Of a DNA stretch of 64,000 nucleotides, positions 1 to 8,831 are shown piece after piece. The stretch is from an uncultured SAR116 cluster alpha proteobacterium. Its GTDB lineage: Bacteria > Pseudomonadota > Alphaproteobacteria > Puniceispirillales > GCA-002684695. The stretch lies in the NCBI GenBank assembly GCA_902612965.1, contig CACMFN010000006.1, positions 1 through 64,000 of the forward strand. The letters are read 5' to 3'. Below the pieces are notes generated by a model. That model saw nothing but the letters and a program-made list of their open reading frames with translations. It was not told where the DNA came from and did not search any database. Each line of letters starts with the position of its first letter. Position 1 is the first letter of the stretch. The position numbers and the translations under genes were made by a program.

Positions 1-1186
1 ATATAAACCTATTATTCTAGTTAAAGAATTTAATATTCTTGGGGAAAATAACTCTGATAATTCTATTGGTATCGGTCTTACTGAAAGTATGATCGCTACA
101 TTAACACAATTCAATGGAATTAAAGTACTTTCTAGAAGTACAAGCACACACGTTTCTCAAAATAAACTTACTGACAGAGAGATTCGAGATCTTTATAATA
201 TTGATTATACAATTGAAGGATCAATTCAAAAAATTGGTGATAAGGCAAGAATAACAGCCAGTTTAAATGATTTAAAAAAAGAAAATATTGTTTGGTCAGA
301 AAAAACAAATTTTGATTTTGTAAATATTTTTGATATTCAAGACGATTTTAGCAATAAAATTTTGTCAGAATTACAAGTAAATACTTTTTTAGGAGAGGGT
401 AAAACAAGCTTATCAAAGTATTTTCCATCCTTTGAACTTTACACTAAATATTTAAATGTACATACACTATGGACAGAATTTAATCCTGAATCTAATACCA
501 AGGCATGGAAAATTCTGGAAGATTTAGAAAAAGAAATACCAAACAACACACAAGTAAATTATGTGAAGGTTAATCTTATAATGCAAACAATCTGGTTAGG
601 TTTATCAAATGATCCAAAAGTTGATGAACAAAAAATGATAACTTTATCAAATGAAAATTTAAAAAACAGAGGTAATTTTGACGATTATGCAAACAAAGCA
701 ATAGTTGAGTTATGGCACGGATCAAAAGATTGTAAACTTGTAGTCGATTTAATGGATAAATCTCTTGATTTGGGTAAGCATAGGTGGAATTTATACCCTG
801 CGTCAGCAGTGTATTCACATTGTGGTGAATATGATAAAGCCCTTAGCTCAGCCCGTTTAGGGTTAGAATTGCTTCCAAATGATCCTAGATGGGCAATAAC
901 TAGTTCACTTGTTAGTACTCTCTTCAAAATGAGTAAATTTAAAGAAGTAGTTGAAGCACTTGAAAAAAATATAAATGCACCTGATGTGGGCGGGCTTATT
1001 TTGGGAGTTTATACGGCATCACAAATTGAACTAGGAAATATGAATAAAGCCAAGAAAATGTTTTCTAGAATTCAAAAAAATGGGAGATTGAAAAAAAGTA
1101 TAATTAAAACGAGGATGTTTCCTAAAGGTGATACAGCAGATAGATTAATTGATAGTTTAGAGAAAATTGGCCCTATACCAGATTAA
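1..1186 (+). CDS. TolB-like/TPR protein, C-terminal part (5' end outside window)
   Basis: The frame is open from base 2 to the TAA at 1184-1186, so the Met at 89 is internal and the gene starts upstream. The first ~100 residues resemble the TolB-like region found after the catalytic or DNA-binding domain in adenylate/guanylate cyclase-type and CadC-type bacterial proteins (a GLTES segment, then KVLSRSTS, then a DYTIEGSIQ stretch). The remainder is helical with TPR-like repeats, for example around the YDKALSSARLGLELLPNDP segment. The missing N-terminus would decide between a class III nucleotide cyclase and a winged-helix regulator. The stop is followed by a short spacer and then a tRNA gene on the other strand. 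The domain assignment is by motif recognition only; the function is open. Confidence 0.6.
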   Translation, partial: YKPIILVKEFNILGENNSDNSIGIGLTESMIATLTQFNGIKVLSRSTSTHVSQNKLTDREIRDLYNIDYTIEGSIQKIGDKARITASLNDLKKENIVWSEKTNFDFVNIFDIQDDFSNKILSELQVNTFLGEGKTSLSKYFPSFELYTKYLNVHTLWTEFNPESNTKAWKILEDLEKEIPNNTQVNYVKVNLIMQTIWLGLSNDPKVDEQKMITLSNENLKNRGNFDDYANKAIVELWHGSKDCKLVVDLMDKSLDLGKHRWNLYPASAVYSHCGEYDKALSSARLGLELLPNDPRWAITSSLVSTLFKMSKFKEVVEALEKNINAPDVGGLILGVYTASQIELGNMNKAKKMFSRIQKNGRLKKSIIKTRMFPKGDTADRLIDSLEKIGPIPD

Positions 1187-1258
1187 TTTAAAAAAGATTA
1201 AAAACTAAATTGCAAGTTTACTTAAATTACAAGGCTGTTACTGGTGACCCCCCTTTTG

Positions 1259-1278
1259 TTGGTTCCAGTTTGGTTCCA
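1259..1278. repeat. two copies of TTGGTTCCA beside tRNA-Pro
   Basis: TTGGTTCCA occurs at 1259-1267 and again at 1270-1278, an 11-base period, in a locally GC-richer spacer about 40 bases from the 3' end of tRNA-Pro. No function is evident. It could be a remnant of an integration site, but no integrase or second partial tRNA copy is visible. Confidence 0.4.
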
Positions 1279-1315
1279 AATCCATACCAGTAATCAATAA
1301 AATCAATGAGCTAAA

Positions 1316-1392
1316 TGGTCGGGGTGACCAGATTTGAACTGATGACCTCTCCACCCCCAGCGGAGCGCGCTACCAGGCTACGCCACACCCCG
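1316..1392 (-). tRNA. tRNA-Pro (anticodon GGG), CCA encoded
   Basis: The reverse strand folds as a full cloverleaf. The acceptor CGGGGTG pairs with CACCCCG, the discriminator is A, and CCA is encoded at 1318-1316. The anticodon stem is CTCCG/TGGAG with the seven-base loop CTGGGGG, giving anticodon GGG after U33. The T arm contains TTCAAAT. The gene lies 12 bases downstream of the merR stop on the same strand, so it is probably read from the ihfA-merR transcript. A GGG-anticodon tRNA-Pro decodes CCC and CCU; another isoacceptor would be needed for CCA and CCG. Confidence 0.95.
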
Positions 1393-1404
1393 ACAATTAT
1401 TTAT

Positions 1405-1725
1405 TTATAATTTTTTGATTATATTATCAATATCCTTAAGAATGCTAGAAAGTTTTTCTTTAATAATATTTTTTTCATTATTTTTATTATCATTTTCTTT
1501 TAAAAGTTTTTGTACACCTTTTACAGTATATCCATTATCATATAATAAAGTTTTAATTTTGATTATATTTTTAACATCTTCAGGCCTATAATACCTTCTA
1601 TTACCTGATCTTTTCAAAGGATTTATATTTGGAAATTTTGTTTCCCAAAATCGTAATACATGTGCTGGTATATTAATTTCACTAGAAACTTCAGAAATAG
1701 TTCTAAATGCTTGAGGAGATTTCAT
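1405..1725 (-). CDS. MerR-family transcriptional regulator
   Basis: This 106-residue protein has the MerR N-terminal winged helix (roughly residues 5-75), with the recognisable RFWETKFP segment followed by RRYYRPEDV. The C-terminus is short, lysine-rich and probably coiled. It has no cysteine-based metal site and no large effector domain, so the sensed signal cannot be read. It follows ihfA by about 25 bases on the same strand and precedes tRNA-Pro. The order plsX-fabH-ihfA-merR is a known alphaproteobacterial arrangement. Its target genes are unknown. Confidence 0.9.
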   Translation of the reverse strand: MKSPQAFRTISEVSSEINIPAHVLRFWETKFPNINPLKRSGNRRYYRPEDVKNIIKIKTLLYDNGYTVKGVQKLLKENDNKNNEKNIIKEKLSSILKDIDNIIKKL

Positions 1726-1749
1726 AATAAATTAAAATTAAGTATATAT

Positions 1750-2037
1750 TCAATTTTTAATTTTTTCTTTAACATGCCTTGAAGGTTTAAATGTAACAAC
1801 TTTTCTAGATGAAATTTTTGCTTCAATGCCAGTTTTTGGATTTCTTCCAATACGCTCTTTTTTATTTCTAATCTTAAAAGTACCAAAAGATGTTAATTTT
1901 ACCTCTTCACCTTTTTCAAAACATAGAAGAATTTCTTCAAAAAACATTTCAACTAATTCTGCAGATTCATTGTGGGACAAACCAATTGTCCTGTAAAGCT
2001 CATCTGCAATATGTGCTCTTGTGAGTGTTGATGACAT
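1750..2037 (-). CDS. ihfA: integration host factor subunit alpha
   Basis: This is a 95-residue HU/IHF-family DNA-bending protein. It has the family pattern of an N-terminal helix pair, then GEEVKLTSFGTF, then the DNA-binding arm with RIGRNPKTG and KVVTFKPS. The alpha-subunit assignment rests on the HIADELYRTIGLS start and on its position downstream of fabH. IHF binds DNA as a heterodimer with IhfB, bends it sharply, and helps replication, recombination and promoter architecture. No ihfB is seen in this window. A separate HU homologue lies at 42838-43113. Confidence 0.93.
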   Translation of the reverse strand: MSSTLTRAHIADELYRTIGLSHNESAELVEMFFEEILLCFEKGEEVKLTSFGTFKIRNKKERIGRNPKTGIEAKISSRKVVTFKPSRHVKEKIKN

Positions 2038-2080
2038 AATTATAATCCTAATTGCATTAAATACAAAAATTTAGCAAACG

Positions 2081-3055
2081 TCAATCAGGTTTCCCGTATT
2101 TAATAATTGAAGCACCCCAACTTAAACCTCCCCCTATAGCATTTAAGGCAATAATATCACCATTTTTAATTTTACGATTTTCAAGAGCGTTATCAAATGC
2201 TAAGGGTATGGAAGCGGCTGAAGTATTTGCATGAACATCAACAGTGTTAATAATCTTGTTAATTGGAATATCTAATTTTTTTGATAAAGCCTCAATAATT
2301 CTAAGGTTAGCCTGATGCGGTACTAAAAAATCAATATCCTGAATTTTTAAGTTTGCAGAATACATAGCCTCAATTAAACAAGAAGAAAGCTTTTCAACAG
2401 CATGTTTAAATACTTCTTTACCATTCATTCTGACCTTTCCAACCTGTGAATTTAAGCTAGGCCCCCCATCAGTGTGCAAAATGTCACTAAAATTACCATT
2501 GGAGTAAAAATTTGATGATAAAATTCCCCATTCTGAATTTTCATTACTTTTTTCTAATATAAACGCACCTGCTCCATCTCCAAATAATACTGATGTTGAT
2601 CTATCAGACCAATCAAGAATTTTTGAAAAAGACTCTGAACCAATTATTAATGCTTTACTAAAATTAGATGTCTTTAATAAAGAAGAACCCACATTCAGCG
2701 CATATATAAAACCAGCACAAACAGCCTGAATGTCAAATGCTGGGCCAATACCAATATTTAATTCTGATTGAACCATGACGGCAGTTGCTGGAAATGTTTT
2801 ATCAGGTGTTGTTGTAGCAACAATAATTAAATCTATATCTTTATTATCAATATTAGCATTTTGAAGAGCTTTTTTTGCAGCAGCTATAGCCATAGTCGAT
2901 GTCAATTCACCTTCTGTAACTAAATGTCTTTGTCTTATGCCAGTTCGTTTTTTTATCCATTCATCATTTGTGTCTAGGTTTACAGGAAGTTCGTTATTAG
3001 AAATTACTTTTTTTGGTAAATATGAACCTACACCCGTTATTAGTATATTACTCAT
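2081..3055 (-). CDS. fabH: beta-ketoacyl-ACP synthase III
   Basis: FabH condenses acetyl-CoA with malonyl-ACP to start type II fatty acid synthesis in the cytosol. The 324-residue protein has the normal length. The catalytic triad is visible: Cys113 in AVCAGF, His247 in VPHQAN and Asn277 in NTSAAS. The C-terminus has the usual GGGLSWG loop. It sits 25 bases downstream of plsX, the usual alphaproteobacterial pairing of fatty acid and phospholipid initiation. It starts with ATG and nothing looks abnormal. Confidence 0.97.
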   Translation of the reverse strand: MSNILITGVGSYLPKKVISNNELPVNLDTNDEWIKKRTGIRQRHLVTEGELTSTMAIAAAKKALQNANIDNKDIDLIIVATTTPDKTFPATAVMVQSELNIGIGPAFDIQAVCAGFIYALNVGSSLLKTSNFSKALIIGSESFSKILDWSDRSTSVLFGDGAGAFILEKSNENSEWGILSSNFYSNGNFSDILHTDGGPSLNSQVGKVRMNGKEVFKHAVEKLSSCLIEAMYSANLKIQDIDFLVPHQANLRIIEALSKKLDIPINKIINTVDVHANTSAASIPLAFDNALENRKIKNGDIIALNAIGGGLSWGASIIKYGKPD

Positions 3056-3080
3056 TTGATTGTCTCTTTTAAATTAGATT

Positions 3081-4094
3081 TTACGTAGAAATATTTCTTT
3101 TTAAATCTTCAATAAAGTTCCCACTTACCATCTCATATCCAACTTTTACTGCATTTGAAAACCCTATAGGATCTGTATTACCATGAGATTTTACTACTAT
3201 ACCATTTAGGCCTAATAAAACTGCACCATTATACTTTCTAGGGTCTACTCTGTCTTTCATTTTTTTTAACCCATTTTTAGATAGTAAATAACCAATTTTT
3301 GAAAAGATAGAGCTTTTAAAACTTCTCTCTAGTAAAAAAGTAACTAATTTAGCAGTTCCTTCTGCAGTTTTTAACGCAATATTACCAGAAAAGCCATCTG
3401 TAATAATAACATCAACATTACCTTCTGCTATATCATTACCCTCAACAAAACCATAGTAATTAACTTTATTTTCTAAATTGTTTAACAATGCAGCTGCATC
3501 TTGAATAATAGAGTTACCTTTTTGTGACTCCTCCCCTACATTTAATAATCCCACTGATGGGTTTGAAGACTTTAGAATTATTCTACTAAATGCGCTACCC
3601 ATTAGAGCAAAATCAACTAGGTTCTTTTGATCACACTCAATATTAGCACCTAAGTCCAACATAGCAGTTTTACCTTTCATGGTTGGAAAATAAGCTGTCA
3701 TAGCAGGCCTAGAAATACCATCAATAGTTCTTAAAACAATATAAGAAATTGCCAATAAAGCACCTGTATTACCAGCTGAAATTACTGCATTAGCTTTACC
3801 ATCCTTAACTAAGTCAACGGCTATTCTCATTGAAGATTCTTTCCCAGATCTTAGTGCGTCAGAACCTTTTGCATTTGCTTTAATATAATCTAAAGTGTTT
3901 ATTATATTATAAGATTTTAAATTTTTTGATTTATTTATCAAAGGAGTAATTAAAGATTTATTTCCTACAAAAATAAAAAAAACATTTAACTGGTTTGCAA
4001 TATAATCACAACCATCTATTACAACACTCTCTCCACCATCAGCACCATAAGTGTCAATAGCTAAGATTATTTGATTTTTATTATTTTCTATCAT
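3081..4094 (-). CDS. plsX: phosphate acyltransferase PlsX
   Basis: PlsX converts acyl-ACP and phosphate to acyl-phosphate, the donor used by PlsY for glycerol-3-phosphate acylation. The 337-residue protein has the family start AIDTYGADGG, the central SAGNTGALLA and LLNVGEE segments, and the GFSGNIALKTAEG region. It is the first gene of the visible fabH-ihfA-merR run and is preceded, 51 bases upstream on the same strand, by a bc1-complex chaperone gene. The DUF177 (YceD) gene that normally precedes plsX in alphaproteobacteria is not here. Confidence 0.97.
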   Translation of the reverse strand: MIENNKNQIILAIDTYGADGGESVVIDGCDYIANQLNVFFIFVGNKSLITPLINKSKNLKSYNIINTLDYIKANAKGSDALRSGKESSMRIAVDLVKDGKANAVISAGNTGALLAISYIVLRTIDGISRPAMTAYFPTMKGKTAMLDLGANIECDQKNLVDFALMGSAFSRIILKSSNPSVGLLNVGEESQKGNSIIQDAAALLNNLENKVNYYGFVEGNDIAEGNVDVIITDGFSGNIALKTAEGTAKLVTFLLERSFKSSIFSKIGYLLSKNGLKKMKDRVDPRKYNGAVLLGLNGIVVKSHGNTDPIGFSNAVKVGYEMVSGNFIEDLKRNIST

Positions 4095-4145
4095 TTAAGG
4101 CTGTATTATACTTTAATTATCAAGATTTTAATATAAATAATTGTT

Positions 4146-4658
4146 TCAATCTAAAAAGATCTTTTTATCTATTAATGAATTAAAATTTAATTTTTGTAGA
4201 TATAGATTTTGTTTATGAACATAACTTTCTAATAAATTGATTTTTTTATCTATTGTATTGAAAATAAAGAACTTATTTAAAATATTTCTTAACAATTTTT
4301 TATCATTTATAGACTCTTTATATTGAACAAATTGATAATTTACCAAATTTGAAATTTCAAAAATTTTTTTTTCAATTATTTTATCACCAAGGCCTTTTTC
4401 ACGGAAATCCAGATCAAAATTATTTAAAAATGCTTTAAATATTTTTTTTTCTAAATAATATTTATTTTTATAAATATTTAAACTTAATAATATGAGCGAT
4501 AGATGGAGAATTTGAAGGTTTAATCTGTTTTGAAAATTATCTTCAATTTTAAATAATATATATAAATCTCTTTTTCTTGACTGATTAACAATATGAAAAT
4601 TTATATTTTCAATAAGTTTATTGGTTTTATTGAAAACATGGAAAAATTTTTTAAACAT
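4146..4658 (-). CDS. CBP3-like ubiquinol-cytochrome c chaperone family protein
   Basis: This 170-residue, lysine- and phenylalanine-rich helical protein carries the family core around residues 82-100. FDLDFREKGLGD corresponds to the LREMGVGD signature of the ubiquinol-cytochrome c chaperone family, the bacterial relatives of mitochondrial Cbp3 that assist bc1 complex assembly. The flanks agree: in alphaproteobacteria this gene stands between the bamE/omlA gene and plsX, as here. Sequence divergence is high, probably an effect of AT pressure. It is divergent from bamE across 48 bases, which must hold both promoters. Confidence 0.8.
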   Translation of the reverse strand: MFKKFFHVFNKTNKLIENINFHIVNQSRKRDLYILFKIEDNFQNRLNLQILHLSLILLSLNIYKNKYYLEKKIFKAFLNNFDLDFREKGLGDKIIEKKIFEISNLVNYQFVQYKESINDKKLLRNILNKFFIFNTIDKKINLLESYVHKQNLYLQKLNFNSLIDKKIFLD

Positions 4659-4706
4659 AAAATGTTAATAATAGATTTATAGATTTCTTATATATATAAT
4701 GATTAT

Positions 4707-5153
4707 ATGAGTTTTCAATTTTCTAAAATAACAATTTTTTTATTCGTTGTCAGTTTATTATTTTTTTCTTGTACGCCAAAACAAAATATTCACGGTATTA
4801 TGATATCACAAAAAGATATAGAAAACATTGTTGAAGGTGAAACAAATATAAATTTTTTAATTACTAAATATGGTGAACCAACTTTCACAGGAGCATTCAA
4901 TAAAAATGCTTATTATCAAAATGAAACAACAAGAATACTACCAGCAGGTAAAAAAGAAATAATTTCAAGAACCATATTAGCGTTAGAAGTTAATGAAGAT
5001 GGTACAATAGTAAAAAAAAGTATATTGGATCTAAAGGACGGTATAAGAGTTAAAAAAGCTTTAGGTAAAACAGAAACAGTAGGATCAGATTTTACATTTT
5101 TTCAACAAATATTTTCTAACTTAAGATCTGGAAGATTTGCCTCAGTAGAATAA
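4707..5153 (+). CDS. bamE: BamE/SmpA/OmlA-family outer membrane lipoprotein
   Basis: This 148-residue lipoprotein has a hydrophobic signal segment at residues 8-20 and a lipobox ending in Cys22 (FFSC). The mature part carries the SmpA/OmlA fold, with the YGEPTFTGAF segment early and LALEVNEDGTI later. The protein is an accessory subunit of the BAM complex that inserts beta-barrel proteins into the outer membrane, anchored by acylated Cys22. It is divergent from the bc1 chaperone gene, an arrangement conserved in alphaproteobacteria. A strong intrinsic terminator follows directly. Confidence 0.9.
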   Translation: MSFQFSKITIFLFVVSLLFFSCTPKQNIHGIMISQKDIENIVEGETNINFLITKYGEPTFTGAFNKNAYYQNETTRILPAGKKEIISRTILALEVNEDGTIVKKSILDLKDGIRVKKALGKTETVGSDFTFFQQIFSNLRSGRFASVE

Positions 5154-5154
5154 C

Positions 5155-5185
5155 GGTAGGACAATTAAAATTGTCCTACCTTTTT
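5155..5185 (+). terminator. Rho-independent terminator of bamE
   Basis: A perfect 11-bp stem (5155-5165 with 5170-5180) with loop TAAA is followed by five T's at 5181-5185, starting two bases after the bamE stop. The same hairpin lies just past the hppA stop on the opposite strand, where the T-run is poor. Confidence 0.93.
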
Positions 5186-5190
5186 ATTAA

Positions 5191-7233
5191 TTAATGCGTT
5201 CCAATGGCAGCAAGTAATAAAATTGCTACTATATTTATAATCTTTATCATTGGGTTTACTGCTGGACCCGCAGTATCTTTATAAGGGTCACCAACTGTAT
5301 CGCCAGTCACTGCAGCCTTGTGAGCTTCAGAACCCTTACCTCCATGATTACCATCTTCAATATATTTTTTAGCATTATCCCAAGCACCACCACCAGCAGT
5401 CATTGAAATTGCAACATAAAGACCAGTAACAATTGTACCTAACAGCATTGATCCAACAGTTGTTAGTGCTGCACTTTGGTCATATAAAGAAATTATAAAG
5501 TATACAACTATTGGTGCTAAAACTGGTAATAAAGATGGAATAATCATTTCGCGAATTGCAGATTTAGTTAGCATATCAACAGCTCTACTATAGTCTGGTC
5601 TAGTTTTTCCTTCCATAATACCTGGCATTTCCTTAAATTGTCTTCTTACTTCTTCTACAACAGCACCACCAGCACGTCCTACAGCTTGCATACCCATAGA
5701 ACCAAATAAATAAGGGAGCATGCCTCCAATAATTAGACCAACTACAACATATGGATCAGATAATAGAAATGATATTTCCAAATCTGGGAAATAGTGTTCT
5801 AAATCATATGTATAAGCAGCAAACAAAACTAAAGCAGCTAATCCAGCAGAACCAATAGCATAACCTTTTGTAACTGCTTTTGTTGTGTTGCCTACAGCGT
5901 CAAGAGCATCAGTAGTTTTTCTAACATCTTCTTCTAGACCACTCATTTCAGCAATACCACCTGCATTATCAGTTACTGGACCATATGCATCTAAAGCCAC
6001 AACCATGCCTGCAAGGGCTAACATTGTTGTTGCAGCCAAAGCAATTCCATAAATTCCTGCAAGATTATAAGAAAATATAATACCTAAAGCTATTATAATT
6101 GCTGGGACAGCTGTTGCTTCCATTGAAATCGCCAAGCCCTGGATAACATTTGTACCATGCCCTGTCTCAGATGACTGAGCAATAGATTTTACAGGTCTGT
6201 ATTCGGTAGATGTATAATATTCAGTTATCCAAATAATTGCTGCAGTTACAACTAAACCAACAATAGAACTCCAAAATAATGGCATGCTTTCAGTACTGTC
6301 GTCGAACATAAAATCTACTGCAAAATAAATAAATATTGCTGATAGAACAGCAGTAACTATAAAACCTTTATAAAGCGCACCCATAATATTTTCTGATGAC
6401 CCTAATCTAACAAAAAAAGCACCAATAATAGATGCAATTATACATACTCCACCTATAAATAATGGAAGTTCAACATAATTAGTTTGGCCAGAAAACATGA
6501 TTGTTCCTATGAGCATTGTTGCCACTATTGTTACTGCGTAAGTTTCAAATAAATCAGCAGCCATACCAGCACAATCTCCAACATTATCACCAACATTATC
6601 AGCAATTACAGCCGGATTTCTTGGATCATCTTCAGGAATACCTGCTTCAACCTTTCCAACTAAATCAGCACCAACATCTGCACCCTTAGTGAAAATACCA
6701 CCACCAAGACGTGCAAAAATTGAAATTAATGAAGCTCCAAAAGATAATGCAACTAAAGATTCTATAAGCAATCTTGTTTCAACATTAGCAGATAATAAAA
6801 ACGCATAATACCCAGCAACACCTAGCAAACCTAAACCAACAACTAACAAACCAGTAATAGCGCCAGATTTAAAAGCAATGTCAAGGGCAGGTTGAAGACC
6901 TTCTGTTGCGGCTTGTGTTGTTCTTACATTAGCTCTAACGGAAACATTCATACCTATGTAACCTGCTATACCAGATAAAACAGCTCCAATGAGAAAACCA
7001 ATTGATACATATAGCCCTAAAGTTAAAAATAATATTATAGCAACAATTACACCAACAATAGTAATTGTTGTATATTGTCTATTTAAATATGCAGCCGCAC
7101 CTTCTTGAATGGCACCGGCAATTTCTTGCATTTTTTCTGAACCTGCACTTGATGTTAAAATGCTTTGACTAGCCCAAAGACCATAAATCAAAGCACAAAC
7201 TCCGCAAGCAATAGTTATTGTTAAAACAGTCAT
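5191..7233 (-). CDS. hppA: membrane-bound H+-translocating pyrophosphatase, K+-independent type
   Basis: This integral membrane enzyme couples pyrophosphate hydrolysis to proton export. The 680-residue protein has about 16 hydrophobic segments. The substrate-site motifs are intact: DVGADLVGK at 186-194 and DNVGDNVGD at 212-220, plus the late [13 protein letters not shown] loop. The K+-dependence position reads GNTTKA with Lys452; alanine there marks K+-dependent enzymes, so this is predicted K+-independent, as in Rhodospirillum rubrum. It lies downstream of nusB but after a 93-base gap holding a plausible promoter. In a streamlined cell it may recover energy from biosynthetic pyrophosphate. 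Confidence 0.97.
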   Translation of the reverse strand: MTVLTITIACGVCALIYGLWASQSILTSSAGSEKMQEIAGAIQEGAAAYLNRQYTTITIVGVIVAIILFLTLGLYVSIGFLIGAVLSGIAGYIGMNVSVRANVRTTQAATEGLQPALDIAFKSGAITGLLVVGLGLLGVAGYYAFLLSANVETRLLIESLVALSFGASLISIFARLGGGIFTKGADVGADLVGKVEAGIPEDDPRNPAVIADNVGDNVGDCAGMAADLFETYAVTIVATMLIGTIMFSGQTNYVELPLFIGGVCIIASIIGAFFVRLGSSENIMGALYKGFIVTAVLSAIFIYFAVDFMFDDSTESMPLFWSSIVGLVVTAAIIWITEYYTSTEYRPVKSIAQSSETGHGTNVIQGLAISMEATAVPAIIIALGIIFSYNLAGIYGIALAATTMLALAGMVVALDAYGPVTDNAGGIAEMSGLEEDVRKTTDALDAVGNTTKAVTKGYAIGSAGLAALVLFAAYTYDLEHYFPDLEISFLLSDPYVVVGLIIGGMLPYLFGSMGMQAVGRAGGAVVEEVRRQFKEMPGIMEGKTRPDYSRAVDMLTKSAIREMIIPSLLPVLAPIVVYFIISLYDQSAALTTVGSMLLGTIVTGLYVAISMTAGGGAWDNAKKYIEDGNHGGKGSEAHKAAVTGDTVGDPYKDTAGPAVNPMIKIINIVAILLLAAIGTH

Positions 7234-7274
7234 TAATTTTTTCCATTATTGTTAAAGGATTTTTGAAATACCGC

Positions 7275-7303
7275 CTTATACAATACCAATCTATTTCACG
7301 CAA
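7275..7303 (-). promoter_or_regulatory. candidate sigma70 promoter for hppA
   Basis: On the minus strand TTGCGT (7303-7298) and TATAAG (7280-7275) are separated by 17 bases. The start would fall about 35 bases before the hppA ATG. The -10 match is good and the -35 match is weak. AT-rich sequence gives chance matches, so this is tentative. Confidence 0.4.
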
Positions 7304-7326
7304 TAATATAAGACGTTAAATTTGAA

Positions 7327-7779
7327 TTAAATTGTATTTAATATTTTTGTTTTTGATATTTTATCTAATAATTTGTTAATAAATTTAGCCTCACCGCCCA
7401 TTTGTTCAGCTATTTCAATATATTCAGAAATAATTATGTTTTTTGTTAAATTATTATCCAAATTTAATTCAATAATTCCTGCAAATAAAATTGCTTTATC
7501 CACTGCTGATATTCTTTCTATTTTCCATTCATTGTTTAATAATTTTTCAATTTCTTTATTTAAATTAATGTTAAATCCTAAAACTAATGAATTTAAATAT
7601 TCTTCATTTAATGTTTTAATTTCAAATTCATTTTCTAAATCACCTTTAAATGAAATAATATAATCTTGAAAAACATCAGATATATTTCTTTTCGAAATAA
7701 TTGTATTGTAAAAAATTTGTACAGCAGCAATCCTAGCAGCTGTTTTACTAACAATTGTTAAAGGTTTTTTTTGGGGCAT
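7327..7779 (-). CDS. nusB: transcription antitermination factor NusB
   Basis: This 150-residue all-helical protein of the NusB family has the N-terminal AARIAAVQIFY helix, the WKIERISAVDKAILFAGI stretch and the C-terminal NKLLDKI end typical of NusB. It acts with NusE (S10) on boxA RNA in rRNA antitermination. It follows ribH by six bases, the widespread ribH-nusB arrangement. In many alphaproteobacteria thiL comes next; here the next gene is hppA. Confidence 0.95.
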   Translation of the reverse strand: MPQKKPLTIVSKTAARIAAVQIFYNTIISKRNISDVFQDYIISFKGDLENEFEIKTLNEEYLNSLVLGFNINLNKEIEKLLNNEWKIERISAVDKAILFAGIIELNLDNNLTKNIIISEYIEIAEQMGGEAKFINKLLDKISKTKILNTI

Positions 7780-7785
7780 TAAAAA

Positions 7786-8208
7786 TTATAATAAATTGAA
7801 AGATTCAATTAATTCAATGCATGCTTTTGCAGCGTGACCTCCATTATTTTTTTTGGTCTTACATGCTCTAACTAAAGCTTGCTCTTTATTATCAACTGTT
7901 AAAATACCATTTGATATCGGAATTGTATTATTAATTGCCAAATCAATTAGCGCTTTTGCAGAGTAATTTGACACAATATCATAATGACTAGTTTCACCTC
8001 GAATAACGCAACCCAAAGCTATAAACCCATCATATTTGTCTAAAATAATAGCCTTTTTTATTAATATTGGAATTTCTAAAGCGCCTAAAACTTCTATCTT
8101 TTCAAACTTGACATTGTAAAAATTTAACTGTTCAATTGTTGCTTCCAACAAAAGATTAGCTATATCTTTATAGTATCGGGATTCAACAATGAGCACTTTT
8201 TTAGACAT
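7786..8208 (-). CDS. ribH: 6,7-dimethyl-8-ribityllumazine synthase
   Basis: RibH condenses the ribitylaminopyrimidine with dihydroxybutanone phosphate, the penultimate step of riboflavin synthesis. The 140-residue protein has the lumazine synthase landmarks: the substrate loop LGALEIP, GCVIRGETSHYD with the catalytic-region histidine, and the late ISNGILTV and AAKACIELI segments. It lies between ribE (18 bases upstream) and nusB. Length and motifs are normal. Confidence 0.96.
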   Translation of the reverse strand: MSKKVLIVESRYYKDIANLLLEATIEQLNFYNVKFEKIEVLGALEIPILIKKAIILDKYDGFIALGCVIRGETSHYDIVSNYSAKALIDLAINNTIPISNGILTVDNKEQALVRACKTKKNNGGHAAKACIELIESFNLL

Positions 8209-8226
8209 AATAGTATTAAAAATAAT

Positions 8227-8826
8227 TTATTTTTTCATATAATTTTCAATATGTCTGCTAACATATCTAGAAATTATATCAACCTCTAAGTTTATAAAGC
8301 TTCCTATTTGATAATTAGGTAGATTTGTATTATTCCAAGTATGCTGTATTATATTCACCGAAAAAAAATTATTCTCTACTTTGTTTATAGTTAAACTAAT
8401 TCCGTTTAATGCCACCGACCCTTTTTCAGCTAAGTATTTTGTTATTTCCTTACTTACTTTAAACCAAAGTTCATAAGAACTTTTAATTTGTATTATTTTC
8501 GTTAACTTAGCCAATCCATCAATGTGACCAGTAACATTATGACCTCCTAATTCATCACCTATTTTTAGTGATTTCTCCAAATTAATTGCATTATCTAATT
8601 TCATGAACTGAAAGTTTGTTCTTTTAATAGTTTCATTACTCAGCTCAACGCCAAAATAATTTAATTTTTTTTCAATAACAGTTAGGCAAACTCCATTGCA
8701 ACAAACAGAAGAACCAATAATTAGATCATCGTTCCAATTTATGTCAATTCCAATATAAGTATCATTTTTATCAGATGCTTTAATTTTTGATACTTTTCCT
8801 ACATGTGTAATAAGTCCAGTAAACAT
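8227..8826 (-). CDS. ribE: riboflavin synthase (alpha subunit)
   Basis: This enzyme dismutates two 6,7-dimethyl-8-ribityllumazine molecules to riboflavin. The 199-residue protein shows the family's internal duplication: two lumazine-binding beta-barrels, the first starting MFTGLITHVG with CCNGVCLTV, the second from about residue 95 with GHIDG and VALNGISLTI. It lies between ribD and ribH. In many alphaproteobacteria ribBA would be found between ribE and ribH, but the 18-base gap leaves no room for it. Confidence 0.96.
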   Translation of the reverse strand: MFTGLITHVGKVSKIKASDKNDTYIGIDINWNDDLIIGSSVCCNGVCLTVIEKKLNYFGVELSNETIKRTNFQFMKLDNAINLEKSLKIGDELGGHNVTGHIDGLAKLTKIIQIKSSYELWFKVSKEITKYLAEKGSVALNGISLTINKVENNFFSVNIIQHTWNNTNLPNYQIGSFINLEVDIISRYVSRHIENYMKK

Positions 8827-8831
8827 ATTAT

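Noticed and set aside
1235-1260. Second partial tRNA-Pro copy as an attachment site
   Set aside because: Only a seven-base GGTGACC match to the tRNA gene was found, too short to support a duplication.
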